NCBI RefSeq assembly: GCF_965638725.1
Contig: NC_134956.1
Location: 186,001-250,000 of the forward strand
Direction: 5' to 3'
Source: Aptenodytes patagonicus
Lineage: Eukaryota; Chordata; Aves; Sphenisciformes; Spheniscidae
Length of the DNA stretch: 64,000 nt
The translations under genes were made by a program, and so were the position numbers. Below are positions 12,869 to 25,300 of the stretch, piece after piece (positions within the stretch are counted from its first letter, which is position 1; the number at the start of each line of letters is the position of its first letter). The notes beneath the pieces are model-generated. The model searched no databases. It was not told the DNA's origin and saw nothing but the letters and a program-made list of their open reading frames with translations.

Positions 12869-13385
12869 GTGCCTATAAAACCAACGGGTTTACTGTTGAG
12901 AATGGTTAGGATTAATAGCCTTGCTTAACACGAGAAGCTAAAGTAGCTTCTGAAGCTAAGAAGCCTTAGGCCTCAAGAGCTGACCGAGAGTAGACTTTTT
13001 GATAAAACTCATGCTGCAAACACAGAACTAGCTGAAACCGGCAGATGCAGGCAGAATGAAGAAGCAAAGGACCAAGGAAACAATTCCAAGAGACTGAGGT
13101 AACTTCAGAAGAAGGCCAGCCCAGCGATCAAGAACACCAATAAGAAATCAAGAGACCACCGACCAGAATTAAGTGATTGGACTTGGGTATCGGGTGATGG
13201 GTGGTACGGGTATAATTGGGGTGTGCGATCTGCAGTAGAGGTCCCTCTTCAGAGGCACCCAGCTTGAGCTCCTCTGCATGTCGGACAAATAAACGACTTA
13301 TTTACTCAGCAGATTGGCGACTCGTCTTCTTCAAGCAGGAACCTAGGGCCGAGCCCTGTTGAGGTGGCATCTGCATAATTCCTAA
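12869..13385 (+). repeat. 3' LTR of the gamma-like provirus
   Basis: Begins tgtgcctataaaacc after a purine-rich tract and ends ...cataattcctaaca. An AATAAA signal sits at 13288-13293 with a GT/T-rich stretch after it. The exact 3' edge is uncertain because a similar cataattcctgcaaca follows at about 13421. Confidence 0.55.
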
Positions 13386-13421
13386 CACGGACTAAGTGGC
13401 GGCTGCATAATTCCTGCAACA

Positions 13422-14850
13422 GGCCTGGACTCCATCGGTACTAATGATGAAATCATCACCTGGTACAAAGTCAGGCTGGGGAGACAGTTCACTTCTATGT
13501 CTCTATGAAGTCCCACTCTGAGTTTCAGAAATCCACAGAAAATTTGTTTCAACGTTCAGCGTGAGCATTTGCGTTTCTTAATGCTGAAGCAAACCAGATA
13601 ATTTAGTCATACCTAAATTTCAATGCCTTAAAGAGGGGAAAAGGTATAGTAGGTACCTATATATAAACCAAGGAAAAATAGTATGAGAAAAGAGAATCTC
13701 TCCGTTGTAGACTAAGCATCCGTTAAAAAGATAAGAATTTCTATACCGCTATGCATTTGTGAAAAGTCATGCATCAATTATTGCATCTCTATATTTTTTA
13801 TATGTTGGTCAGACTTGCTCACAAAGCCAGCTGTATCACGTTCATAGTCACAAACCTTTTCCTTCCCAGGCAAACCGGTGTAGTTTTGTTGAAATCAAGG
13901 TTGCTGTGATGTTTCATCCACACTTACAACTCTGCCTTGGTCCTCATAATAATACAGAGCTATAATTTGTGACCCCGTTGTTCAAAGATTACGAAAACTA
14001 GGCCTTGCTATGACCTGTAGGAAACAGCTATTTCTTCTCTGTTGCAAGAAGTTCTGAACAGACCTGTTTTTGACTTAGCAAGATGATTCAAATGGACACT
14101 TCCAGGATTATGTTAATTTCCTTTTCAGGTAACATGAAATTAGAAGAAGCAAACCCTAGAAATACCTTCTGTTTCCTGTTGGCCATAAAAAGGTGGCTAA
14201 AAACATGGCAACAGAAAGATGGCCGCATTGTAGAAATCTAGGGTATGATCCATTGTAAGTTTAGGAAACATACAGAGGACTAACATATGTTTCTCAGGCA
14301 TCCACACCATGGTGCCAAGTATGACACAAGACATTCAGGAAGCCTGCACTGTTCTAAAACAGCATCTGGAAACCATATCAGGTATGCAAGTGCATCTTAA
14401 AAATACTTAATGTTCGTATCTAGGCAAGGGAATCTCATCCTACCACCTATGAGAGAGGGGAGAATTCATCTAGGACATGCAGGCAGCCAGAATGTCTACA
14501 CGTCAGCTGTTCATCCATGGTTCCCGTCAAAACTGGTGGAGAACCAGTCAAGGACCTGCCCTGACAAAGGCAGTAGTTTAAAACAGGGCAGTGGAATGGC
14601 ATCCCTGGGTGCCTGTTTCTTTGGGTACCTTTTCCATAGGTAGGTGTTTACCTGGAAGATGTCTAAAGTTAGATAAGGCAAATCCCAGCCTAAAATTTAT
14701 GAAGAACCGCATTTCTGAGCTATCAAGGAGGAAACAAGAGATGGACTGTTTATCCCAAAGGCTCATATTGCAGGCATCTTACTTCTCGCTGATTCAGCTC
14801 TGGCTAAGTGGAGGAATGGTCGTATACATACGTCCCTGGGTAGACTGTCA
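13422..14850. other. no recognisable gene
   Basis: Mixed sequence between the LTR and a CR1. Only short frames are present, with no recognisable domain. Confidence 0.5.
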
Positions 14851-14852
14851 CC

Positions 14853-15320
14853 ATAGAATCATAGAATAGTCTGGGTTGGAAGGGACCGCTAAAGGTCATC
14901 TAGTCCAACCCCCCTGCTGTGGGCAGGGACATCTTCAACTAGATCAGGTCGCTCAGAGCCCTGTCCAACCTGGCCTTGAATGTTTCCAGGGATGGGGCAT
15001 CCACCACCTCTCTGGGCAACCTGTGCCAGTGCTTCACCACCCGCAGCGTAAAACATTTCTTCCTTAGTTCTTCCTTCTGCCTAGTCTAGATCTACCCCCC
15101 TTTAGTTTAAAGCCATTCCCCCTTGTCCTGTCACAACAGGCCCTGCTAAAAAGCCTGCCACCATCTTTTTTATAAGCCCCCTTTAAGTACTGACAGGCTG
15201 CAATAAGGTCTCCCCGAAGCCTTCTCTCCTCTAGGCTGAACAGCCCCAACTCTCTCAGCCTTTCTTCATAGGAGAGCTGTTCCATCCCCCTGATCAGTTT
15301 CATGGCCCTCTTCGGAATAC
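14853..15320 (-). mobile_element. CR1 LINE, 3' end
   Basis: The plus strand starts with the reverse-complemented CR1 tail (catagaatcatagaatagtc). The minus strand encodes the ORF2 C-terminus (RAMKLIRGMEQLSYEERLRE, GLFSLEERRLRGDL). The inner end lies about 110 bp from the olfactory receptor pseudogene. Confidence 0.88.
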
Positions 15321-15433
15321 GGCAAAGCACATGCAGTCAGGAAAGGAGAACATAGTTCATCTCTCCCCAGAATTTTTTTTTAAAAAGCATACACAGCCTC
15401 TGATGCTATTGCTGTATACCCTTGCAGACCATA

Positions 15434-16368
15434 GGAAAGTCATGGAACCGTAGCTCCCCCGCGGCTTTTATCGTCCTGGGACTTCCCAGCTCTCGAGAAA
15501 TACAACTTTCACTCTTCTTTCTCTTCTTAGTTCTTTATCTCATCGTTATAATAGGCAACATTATCATCGTCGTGGCTTCACACCTGGAATATCATCTCCA
15601 ACACCCATGTATTTTTTCCTGGGGTGGTCCTTCCTGGATATAACGTATACCTCAGTCACAGTCCCCAAGTTGCTCTCCATGCTGGTAAGTGGGTATCAGA
15701 GTATCTGTTTTGCCAGCTGTGTCTTGCAGTCTTATTTCTTCTTCATCCTTGGGAACAGCTGAGTGTTTCCTACATCATCCTGCAGTGATGGCCTGTGACA
15801 GATACATAGCTGTATGCTACACCCTCAGGTTACTGTGACAAGTAGAAGAACAAGCGCCCAGATCATCCTCCTTTGCTGGACTGGAGGCTGTCTGTCACCT
15901 TTGATGCCTGCCATTTTACTGACTGGTTTGCCTTTTTGTGGCTCCAGTGTAGTTAAGCACTTCTGTGATATTCTACCACTGCTGCAACTGGCATGTGTGG
16001 GCACGTATGTGATGCAAAAGTTGATATTGATACTTTCTTCTCTGGTGATTTTGAGCACCTTCCTTTCTAGTGCTATGTCTTACATCTATATTGTCATCAC
16101 CATCCTGAAGACCCCTTCTACTGAAGCCTTCTCCACTTGTGTTTCCCAGCTCATGGTTCACTCACCGTTTTGTGGCGCAGGGATTTTCATGTATTTGAGT
16201 CCAACAGCAAGGACTCCCTTGAATATGACCAAAATTGTACCAGTGGTATACAGTGTGGCCACTCGCATGTTGAATCCAATGAGCTGCAGCCTAAGAAATC
16301 AAGATATGAAGGCGGCTTTGAGGACAATGCTCATAAAAAGAAGGTTGGGAAGGAGGGGTTTTGTGTAG
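15434..16368 (+). pseudogene. olfactory receptor pseudogene (class II, single exon)
   Basis: A seven-helix odorant receptor read in three frames. Frame one (to about 15602) has the N-terminal NRSS glycosylation site, an FIVLGLPS segment and helix I with the GN motif. A one-base loss before CCCATG shifts frame into the helix II-III region (SVTVPKLLSML), which hits a TGA at about 15760. The DRY box (VMACDRYIAVCYTLRL) lies in a third frame ending in another TGA. The last frame (15814-16368) holds helices IV-VII with CGSSVVKHFCD, SYIYIVITILK and RMLNPM. No in-frame ATG is seen. It resembles OR family 6-like receptors, which signal from olfactory neuron cilia; this copy is non-functional. Subfamily is a guess. 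Confidence 0.9.
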
Positions 16369-18980
16369 CCAGTTAGAGAAGAAAAGAAGACACGCTTCCC
16401 TAAATAAAGGGTAGATACCTTCTGTTTCTTAATCATTCGACAGCAGGATTTTCTGGAACAATGCTTTAGTCTCCAGACAACTAGACAAAACGGGATGAAA
16501 GTGCCCAAGGGGAAAGAACCACCCTATGCTCCATGCTTGAGGACAAGTTGTTATCACTCACTGTGTTAGACTGAACTGAAGTCTTGGTCATTTTGAGATG
16601 GATTCCCTTTCTTATTTTTTTTAACATTGCTCTCCTGTAGGTACTTGAGGAGTCTCAGTCACCCTGCAACACAGAATGGATTGGTCCTGAGATTTCTCCC
16701 CCTAGGTTTATAGCATGCTTTAACTCCATGGTTAGGATTCATCCCCTCTCATTTTAGGCATTCATGGAAAAGACACATAGGTATTATTTTGCTTGTTTGA
16801 ACAGATCTGTCTAGTGTGCTCAGAAATGCCCCTGACTATCTGACATGTCTGCCTGAGGCTGAGAGGAATGATAGAGGACCTACAGGAAACTTGAACTGCT
16901 TTGGAGCAGGAAAAAGATGCTGGATCACCTAAAATGACATCAGACGCCTCTAGTCTAGGGTCACAGCTCCATTGCTAACAGATGAGACATATGAGATCAA
17001 CCCTTCAGTAATTTCTTCTGAAGCTTTTAGATGGGGTTTTACTCATTTGCCCATGCACCGGTGCCTTGCACCACTTGAGATGTCCTTTGGTGTCCAAGGT
17101 AAGTGGGTGGGACTGGCAGAAAGGACAGGTTAAACCTGGCTTTCTGCAGTAGTAAATCAAGGCCATGCTCACTACCCTTGACAACCAGATGTCTGCAATT
17201 AGGAAATGGTTTGTACCTTTACAGTTAATATTTAGAAATAGCGGCTTGAGGGGATGCGTCTGTTCCCCAGGCTTTGAAACCTATGCTAGTAGGTGAATGT
17301 TGAAGTGAATGTTTCTTCCACTAAAGCAGCTCAGCTATAATCACCTACAATAAAGACAATGTTGTTTGGGTAGACAATTCACACCTGTCAAGGTTTCTTT
17401 GACCAATATCAGGATTGATAAGTGTGCTCATCCACAGCTGTTATAGGGGGGGCAGCCTGTTGCTACAGTTTATACCAAGACTTAAGCTCAGCTATCTGAA
17501 AAGCTAAGAGAAACCTTAAATTGTTTTTACATCCATAGTATAATGTAATGTGGGAGATGATGGATGTATTTGAGAAAATGAGAGTACAGGGGAGGCAAAA
17601 ACTCGACGTTGCTCCTTGACGCTAGTTTCTCCCTTGAGATGTCTTTAATAACTGTGACATATCCAACTTGGAGTAATTAAGTTTCTGTGTTTGTTCAGCA
17701 AACTTTAGCCAAGAAATATGAGGGAAGCAATTAAGTGCTGTGCACTACCACACCCATTCAAAGTTTAGCATGTGCTAAGCAGAGAAACAGGGCAGGTTGT
17801 ATCATTATGTGAAATCACCCACAGTAAGGTGCCCCCCACCCTGAGGCACCTCATTTTGGTGTCTAGATGGTTTTAGGTCTCTCTACATGAACAGAAGAAA
17901 AGCAAAATCAGGGAGGGGTGGAAATGAAGAGGTTCATCTTCTGTACTAACAGGCCCGTTCACATTTTGGACGGGTCTGATCACCTAGGCTCCATCGACGC
18001 TTAGTGGAGAGAGGCAGGCAGTTCTGAATCGGTATGATTCATCCCATTCTTGGGAAAAATAATTTTGAAAGTGCAAGGCTTCTCAGCCTAAAATGTATCA
18101 GTGGATCAAAGCCAATTTGACTAGTTGGACAGTTTACTTAATGGGATATAAAACCAGTTTATAGTTTGGATCACTTAAGCCACTGGGAAAAATGTCTCAT
18201 TACAGAAGAAGGACAAAATAACTTAGCATCACTGAGGACAAAGAATCAGGTCTCCAGCTGATGTGAAACTGGTGTAGCTCCAGCAAAGACCAAGTGGCCA
18301 AGATTTACGAATAAATCATTCTTCATGTACAAAAGCTCCCTGGGCAGTCCTGGGGTAAACCCACTGTATTCCCTTGACAGCTATGGTGCCAAGGACAGGC
18401 TGCTCTACGAGGGAAGGTGAGCTAGGAACTGCGGGTCACAGCGAGGGAGGAAGGTTGCTACATCACCAACAAGGAGCCAGGAAGTCAAAGCAAACTCAGG
18501 GTAAGAATCAGGTCTGGAGATTGTAACCAGCATCAGCCAGGAGTCCAGTGATCACCCAGCAAATCTGAGGTGACAATTCAGACCCAGTCAAGCCAATGGG
18601 ACAGGACTGGTGTCAGGAATGAGGAGGTACAAGGCTTGCCACAGACAGAGCTGCAACACAGCTCCTGCGTAGCACAGATGGGAGCCAAGGACAAGATTCT
18701 CAGTTAAAAGCAGTTCCCAAGTGGAGGTGGCGTTATGACCATGTTTCGTAAAGACAGCTCTTATCAGCAAGCCATCCTTAAGCTAAATTAGGAAGGCGGA
18801 GGTGCACTGCAGTCCCTCATAAATGTAACTTTTATCCTACTATGGTGAATATGCACCAACCCCAACAAAATCTCAGCCAAATAGTCATCCAGTTCAAGGC
18901 ATTGTAGCTGTGCTGCAGTAAAGAATTGTACTGGGCATAACTGGCAAGGTTTTGGTTGAGGGGGGGAGGAGGAGGGCTAC
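16369..18980. other. long stretch with no recognisable gene
   Basis: About 2.6 kb without a usable reading frame on either strand and no repeat end that I recognise. Confidence 0.5.
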
Positions 18981-18999
18981 CAGGGTGACCTCTGAGGAA

Positions 19000-19400
19000 G
19001 GAGATCATGAAGTGCCCTGTACTGATGATGGCTGGTTCCAGTCAGCTCACCTCCTTTGAACAAGAGGAGTTTGTAGCACTTCTGTGACAACGTACTTAAG
19101 AAAGAGAAGTAAACGCCGAGAAAAAGGAACAGCAAGGTCAGAGCAGTAGGAGGTGCTCCATGGAAGAGCAGGTACTCCCCGAAGGGACTGTTGCCTATGA
19201 ATAAGACCATGCCAGAAAAGGTACTTCCCCAAAGGGACTGTGGAGCATAGAGGACCCATTCCGAAGCAAAGGAAACAAGCAAGAAGGAAGAAGCAGAAGA
19301 AGAAAAGTTGAAGGAATAAGGAGTGGCCAAAAGAAATGGCTGTGCACTGAGCACAACCTCCCATGCCGCTGCCACCGCATCAAAGGAAATAACTGTAACC
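19000..19400 (+). repeat. LTR-like fragment
   Basis: The order of elements resembles the minus strand of the LTR at 30.9-31.9 kb: a GGTTCCAG..CAGCTCAC segment, then GTACTTAAGAAAG at the expected TATA-like position, then a purine-rich part. Edges are not clear. It lies upstream of the CD1 relic and CD1 copy A. Confidence 0.4.
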
Positions 19401-19453
19401 TGTGCTGATAACAAGGGGAGTGGAGACTGGAAAGTGGGAGGTGTCAGTGACCC

Positions 19454-20255
19454 CACATGCACCCGCACAAGCCGGGGGCCTGCTCCTGGTGTATCAGCTG
19501 CTCAGCAAGAAGTGACCAACAGTCACCTTAGGGGGGACTGTGAGGACAAATGGTCACTTCATAGGACTGCATGGACAAACATCCCCCTGCCCCTTCCCTC
19601 ACTGGCCACCCCACGGCTGCGCTTTGCCATCCCACCAGCTGAACACTCTCCTCTGACCCCGGCAGTGGTGGCCCTGCCGGGAGGGATGTGGACATTGTGG
19701 TGGCATGGCCAGGCATCCCCTGCATGATGCCGAGGTGAGTTGCTGGGGTAGTGGGACTGTTGGTGCCATTTCTGGGCCCGCCAGGCCACCACAGCGTCCC
19801 TACTTCTCTGTGGGACAGCTCCACAGAAGGGAAGGGGTTTGGTATTTGGGGGTTACCAGGGTGCGCGCCCTCAAACTTCCCCTTGGCTGTGGTTTCAGTT
19901 CTGCCTTCAACCCCAATGCAGGCACGCCCAGGAGAGGCAAAGAGAAACTGCAGGGTGAGGGGAGGCGCCAGGGGACAGCCAGGGAGGAGCAGTGGGTAGT
20001 GGACATCGTGGGGGTGAGGCCAGCTCTGGTCACCCCATTGTCCCTCCAGCACTGGACACTGGTGACAATGGGGATGGAGCAGGGGGATGGCCCCCACCCT
20101 TCCTGTTCCCACGCCCAGGGGGCATTTGGGGAGGGGGATGGAGTTCCCCACCAAAGACGGTGGGAAGGAGAGGGGAGTGCCAGGCTGCAGCCCAGCTCCA
20201 GGCCCTCACCTGGGGGTGTTTACGGCAGAGTTGGAGCTCCCCAGCACTGTGGGGT
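19454..20255 (+). repeat. CD1-upstream duplicated block, copy 1
   Basis: Nearly identical to 25498-26270, with a handful of substitutions and one deletion of about 19 bp in copy 2. It starts with a copy of the dispersed gcacaagccgggggcctgct repeat. It is part of the duplication that multiplied the CD1 genes. Confidence 0.85.
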
Positions 20256-20489
20256 GCAGGGAAGCAGAGAGGCAGCTCCCAGTCCCCATGGTGTGGATGG
20301 AGCTCCATGGAAATGAGAAGGCTCTTCATCCACCACAGCACCCTGGCATGGGCCTCAGGGTGGGGGGACTATGGTCCCATCCCTGTCCCAGCTTGGAGAT
20401 CCTGCCCGGCCAGGTGCCGCTGCTCCAAGGCTCTGATGACTGTCAGTGGGAAACAGTCCCTTCCAGGCTCCGCAGCCCATCTCTCCCCT

Positions 20490-20848
20490 TGGGGACCATG
20501 ACACTACAGCTGCTCCAGCCCATCCACTTCTGCGCCCAAAGAGGAGCTCCTGGAGAAGCCACTTCCTCCAGCCCTGCCTGCTCCCATCTCCAACCCTGCA
20601 GCCATGGGCTGGGTGGGAACTGCTCGTCACCTCCTCCCTGGGGAGCCCAGCCCCCAGGATCAGGCCAGCAGTGCTGAGGGGTCAGGGGGTATCACCAGCT
20701 CTCCTTACTCTTGCCCCCCAGAGCCGTCCATGGCCACGGTCTTCGCCTGCACGCCTGGCCCAGCTCTGCTTCTGCTGGTTTGCCACATCACTAGCTTCTA
20801 CCCGGGGCCTATCAGCGTGGCCTGGCTGTGGGACGACTGGGAGGTGAC
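20490..20848 (+). pseudogene. truncated CD1 relic
   Basis: Two pieces of a CD1 gene in the right order. Near 20490-20545 is a short alpha1-like start (GTMTLQLLQPIHF; compare GTFTVRLLQTSTF in CD1 copy A) that then degenerates. At 20722 an acceptor (ccccccag) opens an alpha3-like exon (TVFACTPGPALLLLVCHITS, PISVAWLWDDWEV). This stops at about 20848, where the sequence jumps to material matching 36.88 kb. Alpha2, the second half of alpha3 and the membrane exon are missing, so no CD1 protein can be made. Confidence 0.75.
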
Positions 20849-21288
20849 AAAGAGGCATGGGGCCAGCACACAGCCTGGGGGCATGGGGAGCCCAGGCATG
20901 TGGCCAGGCTGTGGGAACAGCCACGTCGGGGTGAACCCACCTGGTTAAGTAGGCAGCACAGAGCGGATGGAGATGTCTGTGCTACACAGGGCCAGACATG
21001 CTGGGCACCAGTGGCAGCGAGGGACATTCCCATCAGGGACAGTGGATGCAGCCCATGGCCAGGCGGCACTTCCACCTGTAATGGAGGTAGAAAAGAGGGG
21101 TTGGGTCACCCGCACTGCCCTGATTGTCAAGGTGCTGCTGCAGCCATGAGGGACCCCTCCTGCAGCCAGTGGGATGGCCTCATTCCCATACAAATTCCCC
21201 AGCACTCACAGCCATACTCGGGTGCCCCAGACCAGCCCACCCCAAGCAGGAACCTCAGGGCCCTCCCCAAAACCTCAGTGCCAGCCCC

Positions 21289-21296
21289 ATTGGCTG
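21289..21296 (+). promoter_or_regulatory. inverted CCAAT (Y-box-like) element of CD1 copy A
   Basis: ATTGGCTG about 140 bp upstream of the ATG, within a promoter segment shared with CD1 copy C. A CATTGG core occurs at similar spacing in all three copies. Inverted CCAAT boxes are typical of MHC-type promoters; a function here is inferred. Confidence 0.45.
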
Positions 21297-21430
21297 CCAG
21301 AGCCACTAGGACCAGCGGAGCCGCCCAGGCGGAGCCAACATGAGGAGAACTGCACGGCCACATCTCCCACAGCCCCTTCCTCCTACCACTGCACCCACTA
21401 CTGCACACTCAGGGCCTCGCTGCTGGTACC

Positions 21431-23358
21431 ATGCAGCCCCCTCGCCACTGCCTCCTCCTCCTGCTTCTCGTCTACCTCCTCCTCCTCTCTGGGACGTGGG
21501 CAGACCTGGAGGGTAAGTGGGAGCCCTGGCTCATCCACATCTGCTCCCATGCCCCTGTGGGACCCCACAGGCAAGGGGCTTCCTACTCCCCACGTGCCTT
21601 GGGCACTTGTGTCCTCACCCCTCCTTGTCCCCTGGCTCCACAACTCTTCCCTAGCAGGGATGCAGCCACCCCAGGTGGGTGCAGGGGGTGGGAGCTGGGG
21701 CTGCCAAGGATGCAGGGGGCTTATGGAGGGCCCACAGGTCCCCGCAACCCTGAGGACCCATCCCTCAGCCCCTCCACTTTCCCCAGCCCTCTCCTTCCAC
21801 TCCCAACTCCCCCTGTTGACCCCTGTCTCATGTAGGGACCTTCACTGTCCGGCTGCTCCAGACCTCCACCTTCCAAAACACCTCCTTTGTGGACACGGAG
21901 GGGCTGGGCCTGCTGGAAGACATCGAGCTTGGTTCTCTTGATAAGCATACCTGGACCATCCGCTTCTGCCAGCCCTGGGTGCGCCCAGCCCTGCCCCGCA
22001 GTGACTGGGACACCATTGCAAACATGATCAGGATCTATTTGCAGAAGTTCAACCACCTGATCAATGACGGTGCCATGCAGAAGGATGTGCCCTGTGAGTA
22101 CCCGGTCTTCATTGCAGCCCCTCTCCAGACAGCATCTGGGAAGTGAGGAAGGACCCGGCAGCGCTGGTGCTACACAGGAGATGCTGCAGGAAGGCAGTCC
22201 CAGCCCCTCATGCAACCTCTCTCTCCTCTCTGCCCCTCCAGACCCCTTCGTGGTCCAATGCATAGCAGGCTGCGAGATCTTCCCCAACAGGACCTCCCGG
22301 GCCTTCGCCTATGTGGGCTACAATGGCCAGGACTTCCTCAGCTTAAACGTGGGCAATGCCACCTGGCTCCTGTCCCAAGACACCAAACTGTCACGGTACG
22401 TCCAGGCTATTCTCCAGAACTATACCACCTTCAGCGAGCTGGTAGAAGTCCTCTTCAATGATACCTGCGTTGACGACATGGAGATGTTATTGCACTATGG
22501 GAAGGCAGCTCTGGAGAGACAAGGTGAGACCACCCCAACCCTGGCACGGCCACCCCAAAGACCCCCACACACTGGGGCCAAGCAGTGCCCCACCAGGGCT
22601 CCCCCCACCCCTTGGCTCTCGCCCCCCAGAGCCGCCCGTGGCCACGGTCTTTGCCCGCACACCCAGACCAGACCAGCTCCTGCTGGTTTGCCGCGTCACC
22701 GGCTTCTACCCACGGCCCATCAGCGTGGCCTGGCTGCGGGATGGCCAGGAGGTGCCGCCGGGCCCGGCGCTCAACACCAGCACCATCCTGCCCAATGCCG
22801 ACCTCACCTACCAGCTCCGCAGCGTCCTGGCCGTGGCCTCCCATGACGGGCACAGCTACGCCTGCCGCGTGCGCCACCGCAGCCTGGGCACCCGCAGCCT
22901 CCTCATCCCATGGGGTAGGTGCTACGCATGGGGACAGGGATGGGGCTCCTGAGCCGCCCTGCCCCACGGGATGGAGCAAAGCCAGGAAAGCTCATGGCAG
23001 CCTCTGCTCGTGTTTCTCAGGGAACTCAGAGGTGGTGCTGATCGCAGGGCTCGGGGCCGGGCTGCTGGCAGCCATGGCTGTGGCTGCCATCACGGCGCTT
23101 TGGGTGTGGAGACACAGGTGAGGCCCTTTCTGCCCCGTGGAGCAGCAGTGGGAGAGGAGGGGAGGAAATGCCCCAGGCAATCGCTGCACTTAGCAGCGAA
23201 GCTCCGAAGCTCCTGCTCCGGCCCTGCCGGCTGCTGTCTGCACCCTGGTGAAGTCTCTTCCATGGAGTACTCATGAGCCGTCCCCCTCTCATTTCAGAAA
23301 GCACCAGCAGATGGAGGAATCAGAGTCCAGGAACTCCATCCTGAGCAAAGAAGCTTAG
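21431..23358 (+). CDS. CD1: CD1 lipid-antigen-presenting molecule, copy A
   Basis: Six exons with canonical borders: 21431-21512, 21836-22093, 22242-22523, 22630-22914, 23021-23117, 23298-23358; 354 codons plus stop. Exon 1 is a Leu-rich signal peptide ending near GTWADLEG. Exons 2-3 are alpha1 (residues about 28-113) and alpha2 (114-207). Exon 4 is the Ig-fold alpha3 (208-302; LLVCRVTGFYPRPISV and HSYACRVRH hold the two Ig cysteines). Exon 5 is a transmembrane helix (about 306-331), and exon 6 gives a tail ending RNSILSKEA. CD1 proteins pair with beta2-microglobulin and show lipids to T cells at the surface and in endosomes. Glycosylation sequons include NTS, NRT, NAT, NYT and NDT. The tail has no Tyr-based sorting motif. 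It is the first of three tandem copies. It is CD1 rather than classical MHC I because of the alpha1/alpha2 pattern and the nearly shared alpha3. No lesion seen. Confidence 0.93.
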
Positions 23359-25029
23359 CACAGGAGGGAGCCAACAGCCCCCATTTCCTTCCACCACCCT
23401 CACAGGGACAAACACTCTACCTTTTTCTGCTTCAACAAAATTCTGGGCACTGCCGAGGGTGAGATCAACTTGACTCGGAGACACGGGGGAAACCTGGGGG
23501 GGTCCTGACCCGCTTCAATTTGCTAAGCAGATAAGGATGCAAGTCTGAGACCTCCTCACTCATTACACACAATCACCTCTTACCTCATGGCACTGCCCCA
23601 TGCACGCACTGAGGCTCTTTAGGGCACCCCAATGTCCAGTGGCAATTTCTCCGAGTTCCGGTACAATAACACATTTATCACTAGGTGGTAAGCTGTGCCC
23701 TTCTACTGTCACTTTCTACTATTTTTTCCCTAAAAGCTGCCTTTATTAGCCGTATTCCAGAAATATTTGTGCTGAGACTGAACTGTTCCACACAGACTAA
23801 TAGCACCTGGCCACAAACCGTTTTACAAAGTGCTGAGTAACATTGAAACTCTGATGTAATCTGTGGGCGCTGCAGATGTGTATGAAATGAAATTAAAACA
23901 TTCTTGTTTTCCTAAGAACATGTGCCTTTCCTCAGGATTTGGGATGGGCTCGGGGAGGTTTTGACCAGCTGCAAATGGAAGCTGGAGTCCCACGGAATTA
24001 TTGGTGCTAATTGCAGGAAACACCAAAGCAAAAAAAGAAAAAGTAAAAGTGTGTTTGTGCATATACAAACATGTCCTTACACATGTCGTGGAAACAAGCA
24101 ACTGTGCGCATGGGGGTAAAGTGCCCCTCAAGCCTCCCAGTTAAGGAGAAAAAGGAAGCCAATCTCCCATTGGAGACAGGGGAGTTCAGACAGGCATAGG
24201 AAGGAATTTAGTTTGTGCTCCCAATCAACCACATACTTGAATGTGCAGCTTCAAAAGGCTTGGTTTGACAGGACAATTTCCTGGCAAAGTCTCACAGGAA
24301 AAGCCTCTGGCAGCCGTGTGCGAGCCAGCTACCAGCTGAGTCAGAAGAAAACCCAGCTGGCCTGTGGCCACATCCACCACAACTCCACCAGGGCTGGTTC
24401 TCCCCTGGCCAAACCCTGTGAACCACAGTGCTGTGGGTAGGACTGAATTTCCCTGACAAGCCAGAGTCACCTGCTGGCACTGCGGGCCTCAAGGATCTCG
24501 CTGCGGGAGGAGCGATGCTGAGTGTCTCCCAGCCCTTGCTGAGCTAGGACAGACATGAAATTTTCAGCTGCGGGCAGGGCTCACCTTGGGGCTGGGAGCC
24601 CGCAGCCTCAGCACCAACAGGGCACGCGGGCCAATTCATCTCCCAAATGGAGTGAAACACCCTGCAGCACTCATAGGATGTGGCAGGATGAAGCTCACCC
24701 ACCAAACCTGGAGAGCAGGTGCAGACGGTAAGCAAACCTGGTAAGAACAGGTGGTCATGTGCATGACCTCCCAAGAGACCCTACAATAACACACACCCAA
24801 ACACCCAGTACCGGGGAGGTGTCTGCAAGTCTTTGTTCACAGCCCCCAAGAGACCCTACAATAACTCACACACAAACACCTAGGTGTTTCGGGAGGTCTC
24901 TTCAGGCGTTTGGGCCCAGCCCAGCAGGTGCTGGTGCCCACACACCCAGTGCACCACCCAGAGGCACTGCAGCCCTGCCCACCCCAACTCACCCAGGCAC
25001 GGCTCTGGGCTCGGGTGGGTTACAGCCCT
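23359..25029. other. CD1 copy A 3' flank, no further gene
   Basis: Probable 3' untranslated region with an ATTAAA at about 23892-23897, then non-coding sequence. An element of roughly 75 bp beginning ccaagagaccctacaataa occurs twice between 24770 and 24900. Confidence 0.45.
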
Positions 25030-25300
25030 CAGCTGAGGGGAGACTGCAAGGACCAGTGTTACCTGCGGGGTCTGCAAGGACCAATGCTCACACGAGGTGG
25101 AACTGAAAGTCCTACAGTCACATGGAGGGGGACGCTAAGGACCAGTGCTCACCTGGGAGGGCTGTAAGAACCAGTGTCACCGAGGGGACTGTGCGGACCA
25201 ATGGTAACCTGGGGGGTGACTCTGAGGACCAACGCTCACCTGAGGGGACTGAGGACCAATGGTCTGTGTGGATGAACAGCCCCCTGCCCGCTTTGGTCAT
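25030..25300 (+). repeat. degenerate ~35-bp minisatellite
   Basis: About seven or eight diverged copies of a ggggactgtaaggaccagtg-type unit followed by ctcacc. The end matches the start of the duplicated CD1-upstream block (gactg..ggacaaacatccccctgcc), so the two are related. Confidence 0.6.

Larger units (their letters stand above)
8900..13385 (+). mobile_element. endogenous retrovirus, gammaretrovirus-like, defective
   Basis: Gag, protease, reverse transcriptase, integrase, Env and a 3' LTR follow in retroviral order on the plus strand. All coding parts are broken by stops and frameshifts and have internal losses: the start of RT is missing, and so is most of RT connection plus RNase H. 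The Gag capsid layout and the single zinc knuckle suggest class I (gamma-like). No matching 5' LTR is visible, so the provirus is 5'-truncated or its 5' LTR is unrecognisable. It is an old, inactive copy. Confidence 0.85.
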
